Positions 10,980-21,620 of a DNA stretch of 64,000 nucleotides are shown here, in pieces. The notes under the pieces were generated by a model, which saw only the letters and a list, made by a program, of their open reading frames with translations, was not told the DNA's origin and made no database searches. This DNA comes from Tethya wilhelma. Its lineage: Eukaryota > Porifera > Demospongiae > Tethyida > Tethyidae. Position numbers and translations under genes: made by a program. The first letter of the stretch is position 1. Every line of letters starts with the position of its first letter. The stretch lies in the NCBI GenBank assembly GCA_964030475.1, contig CAXIPT010000020.1, positions 166,247 to 230,246 on the forward strand. The letters run 5' to 3'.

Positions 10980-11006
<27 letters not shown>
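10979..11006. repeat. (GT)n microsatellite
   Basis: An uninterrupted TG dinucleotide run just downstream of the spliced ORF. Confidence 0.9.
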
Positions 11007-11010
<4 letters not shown>

Positions 11011-11224
11011 GAACAGTTCAATATTTTGGTGGTAATCCTACTCATCCACTCATTCTTCAAAGTCATTGGCAGTACAACTACTCTGGCAGGACACCCCCAA
11101 AAAGAGAGAACCTATCAAGTCAACTCTTAAACGAGGAGGCGGAGTATAAAAGGGCGTGGCCGGGCACGATTTTTCGCGACATTCAACAAAATGGCGCCTC
11201 TGCGCCATTTTAAATTCAAACAGN

Positions 11225-12106
11225 AAGCAAGCAGGCAGCAAATATTTGGATTCCAAATAACGCACACTTATCTACCTGGAAAAGGGTCGTCAATTTGACT
11301 TTTCAAGTAGCTAATGAATTTATGCATGATGTAGAAATGAATGGCTGCCATATGGAGAAGTGCTTTTTGCCTTGTATCTAGCCATTCAACGGGAGACTCG
11401 AGCACATGACAGTGGCGGATCTAGGATTTTATATAGAGGGGATCTAACCAATGCGCGCGCAGAAAATTTTGGGTAACCACGCCCACTTCCGGTTTGAAAA
11501 TCCGCCCCTTTTGCGTGCGTGCAGCTAAAATTTTGCCAGATCAGGGCCTGAATGGTGAAAAAACGGCAAGACACAGACAGAAACTCTTCTATCTTCCACA
11601 AAAAAATGATTTTCAGTGAAATTTTGAATTATTTTTCTTTTTTCAAATTGAAAGGGGGATCTTTGATGCTACTTTTTCATCTGTGTAGCTGTGCAGTTGT
11701 ATGGGTTTCCAGCTGAAAGGGGGGATCCATGGATCCCTTGGATCTCCCCCTAAATCCGCCACTGCATGATACCAAAAGCACGTGAAGACAATGGTACCAA
11801 GTTTGTTCGTTCAAGAATCAGCTTCTGAAAGTGAACAGTCTTCGAGATACGCTGAAATAACATAGAAGAAGAAGAAGAAGAAGAAGAAGGAGAAAATTGG
11901 AGGTTTGGCATATTTTAGTTTGGTACCTTAGCGATGGTTTTAGGCCATGTTTTTAGGCTTGTTAGAAAGAGAATGAGCTAAATAGTAGCTTTATAAGCCT
12001 TTTAGTGCCAAGCGCTCATTTTTTGCAGAGTTATTAACATGAATATTTGTATTACGCTAATGAGCCATCCATGCCATTCCTATGTACCCAGTACTACCGT
12101 ACTGGG
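11225..12106 (+). mobile_element. P2: 5'-truncated P-family copy
   Basis: It starts right after a single N (11224), includes CCAAATAACGCACACTT and a (GAA)n tract at about 11866-11890, and ends with CAGTACTACCGTACTGGG. A hAT-like MITE is nested at 11410-11764. The hairpin half is missing. Confidence 0.75.
11410..11764. mobile_element. hAT-like MITE, 355 bp
   Basis: The ends CAGTGGCGGATCTAGG and CCTAAATCCGCCACTG are inverted repeats of the CAGNGGCG type seen in hAT elements. CATGA lies on both sides (11405-11409, 11765-11769); hAT elements normally duplicate 8 bp, so the duplication is short or degraded. Other P copies lack this sequence. Confidence 0.7.
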
Positions 12107-12939
12107 AATTACATTTTCAATGTTTTTTTCACTTGTTTGTTCTTATTTTTTTATAATTCTACATCACATTTGAGTTTGTATGTATATGGTAGTTACTTGT
12201 ACACTATCAGCATGGATATTATAGCTTATGTTATAATCTATGGTATCAGTATAAAGTCATGGTGAAGCATCTCAAGAGGCTGGAGCTGTATCTTACAAAA
12301 TTTACTTCTTTGCTCATCTTCTTATAATGACAACTATGTAACAATATAGTCTATTCACCTCCAATTATTGAAGACCAGTAACTGGTTATAGAGACTTCAG
12401 CACAACCAGAAATCTTCAGGTAAAACACGCAGGGCAGCGAATATTCAGATTCCAAATAACGCACACTTGTCTAACTGGAAAAGGGTCGTCACCTTGATTT
12501 CCAAGGTAGCTAATGAATTATTAATGAGCATAGAAATGAATGGCTGCCATACGGAGAAGGCGCTTTTCGTCTTGTATCTAGCGACTCAGCTAGAAAGACG
12601 AATAACCGATACAAAAAGCACGTGAAGACAAAGAAACCAAGTTTATTCGTTCAAGAATCAGCTTCTGAAAGCGAGTGGTCTTCGAGAAAAGTCGTTCCAA
12701 GATAAAGAAGAAGAAGAAGATGGAGAAAATTGGAGGTTTGGCATACTTTAGTTTGTTACTTTAGCGATGGTTTTAGGCTATGTTTTTAGGCTCAATAGAG
12801 AGAGAAAAGGCTAAATAGTAGCTTAAGAAGCCTTTTAGTGCCAAGCGCTCAGTTTTTGAAGAGTTATTTGCGTGCATATTTGTATTGTGCTAATGGGCCA
12901 TCCATACCATTCCTATGTACTCAGTACTACCATACTGGG
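12107..12939 (+). mobile_element. P3: truncated P-family copy abutting P2 and X copy B
   Basis: It begins with the text that follows the hairpin in other copies (ATTTTCAATGTTTTTTTCAC) and ends with ACTACCATACTGGG. A short (GAA)n run lies near 12703-12719. The hairpin is missing, so it is joined end to end with P2. Confidence 0.7.
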
Positions 12940-13566
12940 AATAGACTCAACTTCACTTCCTGCAGGTACTAACTCGGACTCGGAAATGCTCCCTCATGGA
13001 AATGAAGGAAATACCGTGGCACCTACCAATGAAAGGATTACACCAGACACTGATGAAGAGAGCTACTGTGGAGGCAAGTTATTTTGACTAAAACAATAAT
13101 AGGTTTAATTTGAATAATAAAGTTTGATTCACATTAATTTGGCTAGAAAATGAAGACTTCAATATCTTTGATGATTCTGATGATGAAGAGCTAATCTCCA
13201 CTCTTCAGAAAAGATTTCCGGTGATAAATCAGGAAACTGCTGGTACTATCAACATAACTATGACATTGTACAGTAGTGATAATTTATTATTATCACTAAT
13301 TGCTGCAGCTCAGGACTCTAGACAAGAGGAGATCACACACAACGGTGTAGAGCTTTCAATGGATGTCAACGTGCTGGGGGACAACATCACATCTGAGCAG
13401 AGCACAACCCAAAAGAGTAACCAGTTGGATAACTTGGCCCATAATGAGACAGGATCTCCTGTAGAAAATGAGGATGAAGAATTGGATAAGTTTCTAAACG
13501 AAGGATGTGGTTGTAATAGGAATAACGAAAAGGATGTTACAAATACTTCACTATAGAGCATTTTAA

Positions 13567-14187
13567 CTCTTTAGGGCCTGAATTGATTATGCATATATAA
13601 TTAGAATTTATGAATAATTAATTAACCTTGGTTTTTGTACATTTTTGTTCTTGCTTAAGCCTATGCCACTCTCTCTTGTAGCTAGTTCAGCTTAGCTATG
13701 ATTGTGCTAAGGCATAGCTATATCAGTTCTATTCTTGGCTTGCTTTTATTAACTTCAAAAGCTTGCAAAAACGGAAGCGGTCAAAGTTCGCCAAATGACC
13801 TGCATACTTTTGGCTTTTTTTCTAGCTTGAAGAGCAGGACTGCAAAAGTGCTTGCATGCAGGTATAGCTTAAGCCCCCCTGCACCTCCATAGCTAGCGTC
13901 AAGCTTCCCCTGCAAAGCACTAAGAAAAAAACGTGAGTTTAAACTGACGGTCTCGATCTTTACCGCGATCGCGACCTTTGAACTTTGAAGCCTATATCTC
14001 TCCGCCTACTAATCAGACCTGACTCTAACTTGGTATTTTAGTAGAGCGCTATCTTACCTAACTGCATAGCAAGTCTAAAGCCTATAGCTCAAACGCTATC
14101 CCTATAAAATAATAAATGCGAAAAATCGCAGATTACGCGATCGTAGAATACGCGCATGCGACTTTTGGCGCTGTCGGCCCTAAAGAG
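13567..14187 (-). mobile_element. T2: T-family MITE inside gene 1 exon 3 of X copy B
   Basis: The termini CTCTTTAGGGCC and GGCCCTAAAGAG are flanked by TTAA at 13563-13566 and 14188-14191. Copy A has the empty site GAGCATTTTAAAGAGTATAA at about 4033, which proves insertion with TTAA duplication. Confidence 0.95.
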
Positions 14188-14689
14188 TTAAAGAGTATAA
14201 TTTGTCATGTAGGGATTTAACAACCAAGCAGCTTGACCTGATACTCCTAGGTCAATGTAGTGTATTTATTAACAATTCAGAAAGCACACGCAGACATTCT
14301 AGTGACTCAAGGAAGTGCTGAGGCTTGACTACTCTCATCATGGTCAGAGAGTCTGTAAAGAAACTTTCCTACAACTTCATGGAATTGGTAAGAATTTCTC
14401 ATAACATGTGTATGTATTGTGTCGTAAATCACAATTCCAATGTATTTCATTTTAGGGCGCAGTAGGCTTCAAAAAATCAGGATGAGCTATGAGAAAAATG
14501 GTCTACAAGAGCGGGTCCACGGAAATAAAGGACGCAAACCAAAGAATGCAACATCCTACCGGGACATCAAGTACATGGTGAAATTCTTGAAGAAGTATGC
14601 CAAAGATTGTTGCCTGGAAGGATTCCCGGCTATAAAAGGGATGACTTGCAACTACTTCCATCAAGTACAACAAAAAAGGTTGTGTTTTT

Positions 14690-14691
<2 letters not shown>

Positions 14692-14729
<38 letters not shown>
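14692..14729. repeat. (CA)n tract in gene 1 intron 4, copy B
   Basis: The run lies between the donor after exon 4 and the exon 5 acceptor. The same intron holds a (CA)n or (GT)n tract in copies E (about 44347-44392) and F2 (about 40230-40276). Confidence 0.9.
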
Positions 14730-14730
<1 letters not shown>

Positions 14731-15381
14731 CGCACACATGCACGTACAAATTGACGGACCATAGATGGTTTGGGAGAAGTATTGTGAGGCTGGTGAAGAA
14801 GCAGGACGGCACACTGTGAAGCGAATAACGTTTGTTTCGTACTGGAAGAAGCTGCTTCCCCAAATCACCAGAATGAAGCCTATGTCAGACCTGTGTTGGC
14901 AGTGCCAGAAGAACAGCGTTGCACTGATGAGAGCTGCCAATACATCAGAAACACAAAAATCGGAGGTATAATTGTAATAAACAAAAGAGATTAATTTTAT
15001 GTTAGCTGAATATTGAATTTTTAATTAGACCGTCTTGGCTGCATACGAACACCTACAACTGGCCACAAAGGAGCGTTCACTGTATCGTGAACAATGCAGG
15101 GAGTGTAAAGTAGAACTAAAACAAAAGTTTACTGTTCATGACAATTTTTCTCCCCCACTAGGTTGCCGCCACTGACACACAACATAAAAGTGCACATTTC
15201 ATTTGACATGGCCCAACAGGTAAATCTAATAGTGTTTGCTATACATTTCTTTAACCTACTATACATAGGTGCACTACCCATACAGCCGACAACAACCAGG
15301 ACCAATCTATTTTCTCACCCCTAGAAAGTGTGCAATATTTGGAGTATGCTGTGAAGGAGTGCCTCAAATGGTATGTACAGC

Positions 15382-15387
15382 TGACAC

Positions 15388-15428
<41 letters not shown>
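15382..15428. repeat. (CA)n tract abutting the exon 9 acceptor, copy B
   Basis: The run ends directly in CACTAG, the 3' splice site of the exon that encodes the HADNC motif. Copy F2 has an equivalent tract at 38748-38816. Confidence 0.9.
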
Positions 15429-15430
<2 letters not shown>

Positions 15431-16870
15431 ATGATCTACTTGATTGATGAAGCTGCTACTACAGGAAAGGGAGCAAATACAATCATCAGCATGCTTCATC
15501 ATTTACTAGAAACTCACAACTATGGGGAAGTTGAACTGGTGATTCATGCTGACAATTGTAGTGACCAAAACAAAAACAGGTTATTAATTTGTTTTATCAT
15601 CCAATTTGCAAATTTGGAAGACAAATAATCGTAAATTGTGTGTTCATACAGATACATGATGCAATACCTTTCTTGGAGGACCATGACTGGCTTGCACAAA
15701 AGGATCACCATGTCGTTTCTCCTGGTTGGCCACACTAAGTTTGCTCCTGACTGGTGTTTTGGGCTGTTCAAGCGTCTCTATCGGAGTTCGAATGTTGGAT
15801 GCTTGGATGACATCGCTGTGATTGCCGAAAATTCTGCAACAGTGAATCACGCTCAACTGGTGGCAAAGCAATCAGGTGAGGTAATAGTGCCAATGTATGA
15901 TTGGGCCCCCTTTTTTGATCCCTACTACAAGAAGACAGCCACCAAAGGAATCAAGAAGATCCATCACTTTCGATTTGACAGCGAATCGAAGGGGAAGGTC
16001 CACACGCGTGAGCACTGTGATGACAAAACAGAGACAACAGTCACAATGATCAAAGATTTGAAAAAAATACCATCAAAAGATGACATGCCTGACATGATCA
16101 TCCCAACTGGTTTAAGTAGAGATAGACAAGTGTACCTGTACGAAAAAATCAGAGAGTTTGTGCCTGAGGAACACCGTGACGCTGTTTGCCCAAAACAAGA
16201 TGACTATGACGATAGTGGTAGTGCTAGTACACCTGCTCCAACTCCTGGACATTCTACACGTGTGGCTAGTGATAGTGAGAATGAGAATGTAGAAGACTTA
16301 GATGTAGAACCTCCTAAAAGAAACGAAAATGTTCACACTGTAAACAAACAGGGCACAACATTCGTAGTTGTCCACAGAAACAGTAGTTGTCAAAGTGTGT
16401 AAATTAAGTCATTGACTGTTGTTCTGCTTTGTTATCAGGCAGGTAAGTAGGTGTTTGTATGAACTAATTATTATGATTGTTACGAATTTTTTAAACAAGT
16501 ATACACAAGCACACACTTTAGGATTTACAGAGACAACATCATGCTGGTCAAGAATCAAATATGCCATGTCACCCTGGGGTCCACGTCCCGCATCCTGGGG
16601 TCAATGGTTTACCATGACTATTGGTGCTAACGAGAGATGAAGACTAGACCTATAGCAAATTTTTTGTACAGTTTGTATATTAATTTCGTGTATTATTGTA
16701 CCAACAATGATCAACAATGATTCTTACTGAAAGTCATCACTACCTGCATTCGAAGAAAGCATCAAGCAAAAATAATTATGCGGGTTGGGCGTGCCAGTAG
16801 TAAAAATGATGCCATGCAATCATACCCAGAACAGCTGCCATACACAATTGGAAAAAAAAAATCGATCAAA

Positions 16871-17892
16871 ATGGCTGAAGGATTTGACAGGTACTATTAT
16901 TTGATTAAGGGACAAATACCTAAACCTAAAGTTTGCATGTACTATTTTTGGTTACGTAGATCAGCAATTGCGAAGAAACAGAGACTGTAAGTATTAGTTA
17001 CATCAAAACTATTAAAATCATACTGGTTACATTTATAACAGAGAACAAGATTTGCTGGATATTTTACAGCTCTCTACTCATGTTCAGTAAGTTAATGCAT
17101 ACCTTCATTACTAACTGTATAGTTTTTACCTATCTATTAATACTAGTCATGTATCAGGAGCGCTAAAAGAGATAGTAGAAGGTAAGCTATGTCTATAGCT
17201 ACTATAGATTAATTTCCTCGTTTAAAACTGCTTGCTATTTATTTTTGCACTTAGACTACCGACAATTTTTTCTCTGTGGCAAGTATTAAATTTACCAAAC
17301 TTTCTTATAACATTATTTTTCTCTTACACTCAACTAACAATAGACCCACGCTATGGCAGCATAACTGGCTCTCCACTTCCACCTCCCATAGTTGGCCCCC
17401 CACTCTACTTGCCTTCTTCCTCCCATGTGCCTCCTCCAGCCATGTCTCCACCATCCTCCCCCACCTTCTCTCCTCCTGGGTCTCCCACCTTGCCTCCGCC
17501 TGGGTCTCACACCTTGCCTCCACCTGGGTCTCCCACCTTGCCTCCTCCTGGGTCTCCCACCTTGCCTTCTCCTGGGTCTCCCACCTTGCCTCCACCTGGG
17601 TTTCCCACCTTGCCTCATCCTGGGTCTCCCACCTTGCCTCCACCTAGGTCTCCCACCTTGTCTCCTCCTGGGTCTCCCACCTTGCCTCCACCTACATCCC
17701 CAACTTTGTCTCCTCCTGGGTCTCCCACCTTGCTTCCTCTTGCATCCCCAACCTTGTCCACCTCCTCTTCATGTTATGAAGTAATTCATGTTGACAGGTA
17801 AGCCTTTGATATGAATATTCGTTGATCTTTTCATTGCTCTCTGCTTTTACAGCAACAAAGAGGAAGAAAAGAAAGAAGAAAGAAAAGATTAG
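16871..17892 (+). CDS. X ORF2: SPTLPPPG-repeat protein, intact in copy B (237 aa)
   Basis: Six exons: 16871-16986, 17042-17086, 17147-17181, 17255-17278, 17344-17797 and 17853-17892 (stop TAG). All phases agree and the spliced length is 714 nt. The ATG is chosen because MAEGFDRYYY is the earliest start shared with copies C, F1 and F2; an upstream in-frame ATG at 16778 is open in B but reads into a stop in C. The N-terminal ~75 residues are basic then acidic (RRSAIAKKQRL, EQDLLDILQLSTHV). Exon 5 encodes GSPLPPPIVGPPLYLPSS followed by about 13 units of SPTLPPPG, and the tail is Glu/Lys-rich. The donor after exon 4 is GC. It lies about 480 bp downstream of gene 1 in the same direction. No known domain was recognised; a role as transposition accessory factor or capsid-like scaffold would be guesswork. 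Confidence 0.65.
17440..17765 (+). repeat. 24-bp coding minisatellite in ORF2 exon 5
   Basis: The unit TCTCCCACCTTGCCTCC plus ACCTGGG repeats about 13 times with substitutions that mostly keep SPTLPPPG. Equivalent arrays lie at 23019-23310 (copy C), 33300-33500 (F1, -) and 36510-36800 (F2, -) with different unit numbers. Confidence 0.9.
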
Positions 17893-18039
17893 TATGTGAG
17901 TTAACCAGTGATTTTACATGCAAAAGTTTCACACAAATCATTAATTTTATACAGATAAAAGAAGAACTAGAAATGAACAAACTCTCTCTCTAGCAAGTTA
18001 CTGTGTTTGCCATTAATAAAGTTTAACAAAAAGGTTACA

Positions 18040-18370
18040 ATCTTAATCTATAGACTAAGTCGAGAGAAAGAGAGTTTGTGTGAGTAGTAGTAGGTGTGGT
18101 GCAAATTGCACACGAGAGTTAGAGTATGTGTTGTGTTGAAATAACAAGAGTGAGAGAAAGAACACTGTGAGTAACAGTACATGTAGGTATGTATGTGTGG
18201 TTTGCAAGTGAAAGAGCATGTGTGTTGAAATTGTACAAGAGAGAAAGAGCATGCATGTAACTGGTGTCACAGAGTTGAAATTGAACAAAAGAGAGAACAA
18301 TTGTGAATTAATAGCAGGTATGTATGACATAGCAATTGTATGAGAGAGTATGTAACTGCACAACGCACTA
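18040..18370 (+). repeat. X 3' subterminal repeat region, copy B
   Basis: Degenerate repeats alternate GTGGTGCAAATTGCAC, GAGAGTTAGAGTATGTG and GTTGAAATAACAAGAGTGAG. GTGCAAATTGCAC is a perfect palindrome. In copy C (24230-24560) this unit is present twice. They may be transposase or host-factor sites (inference). Confidence 0.65.
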
Positions 18371-18744
18371 ACTTAAAGGTGTGTGTAAGTGTGTCTGCAA
18401 AATTAATATCCAAACAAAAGCTGCATGTCAATTAACCGTAGGACCACCCTGCAAACTAAAAAGCTCAGATTAAAAGATTCTAGTATCAAAAATTGTTACA
18501 CTTAAACTACATACTGAATTGCATGAAATTCAAGGCTCTAGATCTGGACTTCACAACCACACTTGTTCTTGTGCAGTGTGCATTATCTAGAATTAACAGA
18601 TGCTCTGGATTTGCCAGTAGAAATGCAGAATACATGTTCTTCACCAAGATAAACAGGGGCCCGGCAGTGACTCAATTAACAAGGTACTATCTTCAGTGTG
18701 CATACTAATTTTTCTGCGCGCTACGTCATTCACGTGATTTTGCG

Positions 18745-18812
18745 TACCAGGCTCTCTCCCTTCCTATTTTTTAGCATGTAATATTCAGGGAGAGAGCCTG
18801 GGAACGAGGCTA
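18745..18812. repeat. short foldback with CCAGGCTCTCTCCC arms (family M)
   Basis: CCAGGCTCTCTCCC and GGGAGAGAGCCTGG face each other over ~30 nt. It is present at the same place in copy C (24984-25052) but absent from F1, where the whole neighbourhood is missing. Related sequences lie at 55895-55985 and 56684-56760. Confidence 0.7.
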
Positions 18813-19013
18813 AGTTAATTTGTGTTATCTTTGGATTAAAGTGTTTTTCTTTGGGTTCTAGACTGAAATCTAGCTGCCCATGAAGTATAAAATATCCTTA
18901 GGAGAAATTCTAACCTCAGTACAGCCAGTCTGACGATGATCATGACAAATAAGGCAGGTATGTCTTGGACTGTATTGGCACACTCAGAGGAAGTACAGTC
19001 ATATCTGAGACAA

Positions 19014-19040
19014 TCTGTGTGTGTGTGTGTGTGTGTGTGC
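19014..19040. repeat. (GT)n tract in X 3' noncoding region, copy B
   Basis: It matches longer tracts at 25255-25302 (copy C) and 32131-32162 (F1). Confidence 0.9.
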
Positions 19041-19957
19041 GTGCCATGCACAGACGCCAAGGGTTGTCAATGCAAGGTTATAACAAAGAGAAACCACATT
19101 TCCATAACCTGCTGAATGGTGTTAGTCAGGGATGACATAAATTCTGAATGCTATTATTGTATAGTAATAAAAGGCTACAAATAGTAAGCCCAACCAGTTG
19201 AAACTGGTGCTATGGACTGGATATGAATAGAGGCAAATTGCAAACTGCTATCACAAACTTACCTGAAGTTTTCACAATGTTTCTTTGCACTTGCTGTTTA
19301 AAATTTCCCTTCGTTTGTGTGCACCCAGGAGGCTACATTCCTTGTACTAAGAAGCTATAAGTCCTTCTGTACCTGTATGGATACAACACTAGCCGTAACC
19401 TACATTGTTTGTGCTATAAATGTAGCGCAAGGCTAACAAAACTAGACCTAGTGTTCATTCAGTAGCGTTGCTAGCTAGCAGTATGAGAATTACTAGTTCT
19501 TGTCATTACGAACGCTTGCTAGCAACACTAGTAAAAATGCTAGTTTAGGAAGTTATTCTAGACATTACCAATAGTAAGCGCTTACCTTCAAGGGTCCAAT
19601 AGTTGTTTTCTGTGTCTTTTTTCTTCATTCACTGGAAAAATTTCGAAGACCATGTGGCTTCTGTGGTAATATTCATTGCCACAAGTACATGGAAACGTGT
19701 ACTGTACATGATTCAATTAAGATACGGAGAGTATACGGACCGCCCATAGTTTGCTTAGAAACGAGTTTACAACCGTTTTTCTAGGAAGCCACGAGTGGAG
19801 GCAGGGCTGCTTGTAAGCGCTATATCTGGAAAACCGCTAGAGATATGGACACCAAATTTTGATATGCGCTTCCTGGAAAGGTGCAGATATACATGGAACA
19901 GCTATCTCAAAATTCGCAGAAATTCCCAAACGTCAGGTTTTCGCTTGACACATCACA

Positions 19958-20098
19958 TATGGCTTCAGTGGTGCTAATACTGTATATATTACATTATTTT
20001 ATTGTAGAACAAAGTCATATGAATAAGTCATGTGCTGCCTTGTTAGCTTAATTTGTTCCATGTTTGGAAGTGACAATAGACTTACTGTACATCTCATG

Positions 20099-20146
<48 letters not shown>

Positions 20147-20586
20147 TGTTGTGGGTGGCAGTACCATGGCAGGAGGTCTAGATCATACACCTTTGAGTTT
20201 GACCACTTTCAACAAATCTGATGTACAGCCAAAATTGACCTAATGGCTGTTAAAGAAAAAAAGTTGTTGCTATGTAAACTATGGACACCTGAAGGCTTGA
20301 CACTACTGATCAAAGAATTGCAGAGATATACATACTCTGATACTGACACCCACAAAGGGACAGAGATACTTGGATACTGGCATCCCAATCCTGCCACACA
20401 CACAGTGTCTACATTATACTTGCCTGTTCTTGCTAATGTCTTGTTTCCCATTCCGCCCTCCCACACACTGACACCCACACATTATTGATTTTTGGTGTCT
20501 CTATGCTATGATGTTTTCATATCAATGAATTGTTAGATAGCTATTTTGTTCTGATTTTCTATTACAGATGAAGGTGAACAAGAATA
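19958..20586. other. spacer between X copies B and C
   Basis: A (GT)n run lies at about 20100-20142. An open frame at 20243-20488 (81 codons, ends in a stop) starts MAVKEKKLLLCKLWTPEG but resembles nothing I know, and its 3' half is a low-complexity CA-rich stretch. I do not call it a gene. Confidence 0.4.
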
Positions 20587-20815
20587 AAAACATTGAAATG
20601 TAATGAGACACAGGAATGGCCAAATCATAAAAAAGAAAGCAAACAAGTGGAATGGCTGTTACAGAATCCTTCTATGGGCTGTCTTTTTACTGTGTCAAGT
20701 CCTTCATTTTGCCCACAGGAAGAATTCTTTTCACACTCTAACAGCCATTCCACTTGTTTGCTTTCTTTTTTATGATTTGGCCATTCCTGTGTCTCATTAC
20801 ATTTCAATGTTTTTT
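20587..20815. repeat. isolated P-family hairpin
   Basis: The arms run from AACATTGAAATGTAATGAG to the mirrored CTCATTACATTTCAATG and end at a single N (20816). Confidence 0.8.
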
Positions 20816-20816
20816 N

Positions 20817-20960
20817 GTGTGTGGACCTTCCCCTTCGATTCGCTGTCAAATCGAAAGTGATGGATCTTCTTGATTCCTTTGGTGGCTGTCTTCTTGTAGT
20901 AGGGATCAAAGAAGATCCATCACTTTCGATTTGACAGCGAATCGAAGGGGAAGGTCCACA
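20817..20960. repeat. inverted duplication at the truncated end of copy C
   Basis: The stretch GGACCTTCCCCTTCGATTCG...GTAGTAGGGATC (minus-oriented gene 1) is followed at about 20907 by the same sequence in + orientation, giving arms of roughly 70 bp. Confidence 0.8.
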
Positions 20961-21342
20961 CACGTCAGCACTGTGATGACACAGAGACAACAGTCAAAGA
21001 TTTGAAAAAAATACCATCAAAAGATGACATGCCTGACATGATCATCCCAACTGGTTAAAGTAGAGATAGACAAGTGTACCTGTACGAAAAAATCAGAGAG
21101 TTTGTGCCTGAGGAACACCGTGACGCTGTTTGCCCAAAACCAGATGACTATGACCATAGTGGTAGTGGTAGTACACCTGCTCCAACTCCTGGACCATCCA
21201 CACGTGTGGCTAGTGATAGTGAGAATGAGAATGTAGAAGACTACCTCCTAAAAAGAAACGAAAATGTTCACACTGTAAACAAACAGGGCACAACATTCGT
21301 AGTTGTCCACAGAAACAGTAGTTGTCAAAGTGTGTAAATTAA
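20907..21342 (+). pseudogene. X gene 1 last-exon fragment, copy C
   Basis: It encodes the KKIHHFRFDSESKGKVHT region onward. An in-frame TAA follows IIPTG where B has LSRDRQ, and a deletion before the zinc knuckle shifts the frame (reads VHTVNKQGT instead of CSHCKQTG). Confidence 0.75.
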
Positions 21343-21620
21343 GTCATTGACTGTTGTTCTGCTTTGTTATCAGGCAGGTACGTAGGTGTTTAATTATTAT
21401 GATTGTTTCAAATTTTTTTAACAAGTATACACAAGCACACACTTTAGGATTTACAGAGACAACATCATGCTGGTCAAGAATCAAATATTTTTGGGATGCC
21501 ATGTCACTCTGGGGTCCACGTCCCGCATCCTGGGGTCAATGGTTTACCATGACTATTGGTGCTAACGAGAGTGATGAAGACTAGACCTATAGCAAACTTT
21601 TTGTACAGTTTGTACATTAA

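Larger units (their letters stand above)
12940..16402 (+). pseudogene. X gene 1 (DUF7869-like putative transposase), copy B, frameshifted
   Basis: Ten exons can be traced: to 13073, 13147-13242, 13309-14387 (with T2 inside), 14456-14678, 14765-14965, 15029-15126, 15162-15219, 15269-15370, 15431-15579 and 15652 on. The product would be roughly 830 aa. It has an acidic N-terminus, a GCGCNRN block, a WEKYCEAG...MSDLCWQCQ region, a probable catalytic core with HISFDMAQQVHYP, LIDEAATTGKGAN, HADNCSDQNKN and GHTKFAPDWCFGLFKR, and the C-terminal zinc knuckle. The FD, ADNC and APDW aspartates would make a D-D-D triad by analogy with RNase-H-fold transposases (inference). Breaks: a 1-nt loss before the T2 site, a premature stop after DSRK in exon 3, a short deletion in exon 4 near 14609, and a 1-nt loss in an A run near 16315 that removes the zinc knuckle. 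Confidence 0.75.
12940..19957 (+). mobile_element. X transposon copy B, the longest copy
   Basis: It starts inside gene 1 exon 1 because P3 abuts there, and continues through gene 1, ORF2 and the 3' noncoding region to the terminal CGCTTGACACATCACA at 19957. The right flank is TATGGCTTCAGTGGT. T2 is nested in gene 1 exon 3. Three dinucleotide tracts lie inside (two in gene 1 introns, one in the 3' noncoding part). Confidence 0.85.

Noticed and set aside
13698..13892. open frame LTSKACKNGSGQSSPNDLHT in T2, also in T3, T4, T5 and T1
   Set aside because: Short, without start conservation or domain, and frame-shifted between T copies; T is a non-coding MITE.
14503..14940. 145-codon minus frame crossing a (CA)n tract in copy B
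   Set aside because: Antisense to gene 1 exons 4-5 and its intron; the Cys-Val run is the dinucleotide repeat.
18055..18363. minus-strand frames rich in Ser/Thr/Leu in X 3' regions, also at 24199-24587 and 32696-33036
   Set aside because: They follow the degenerate subterminal repeats and change frame between copies, so they are not conserved genes.
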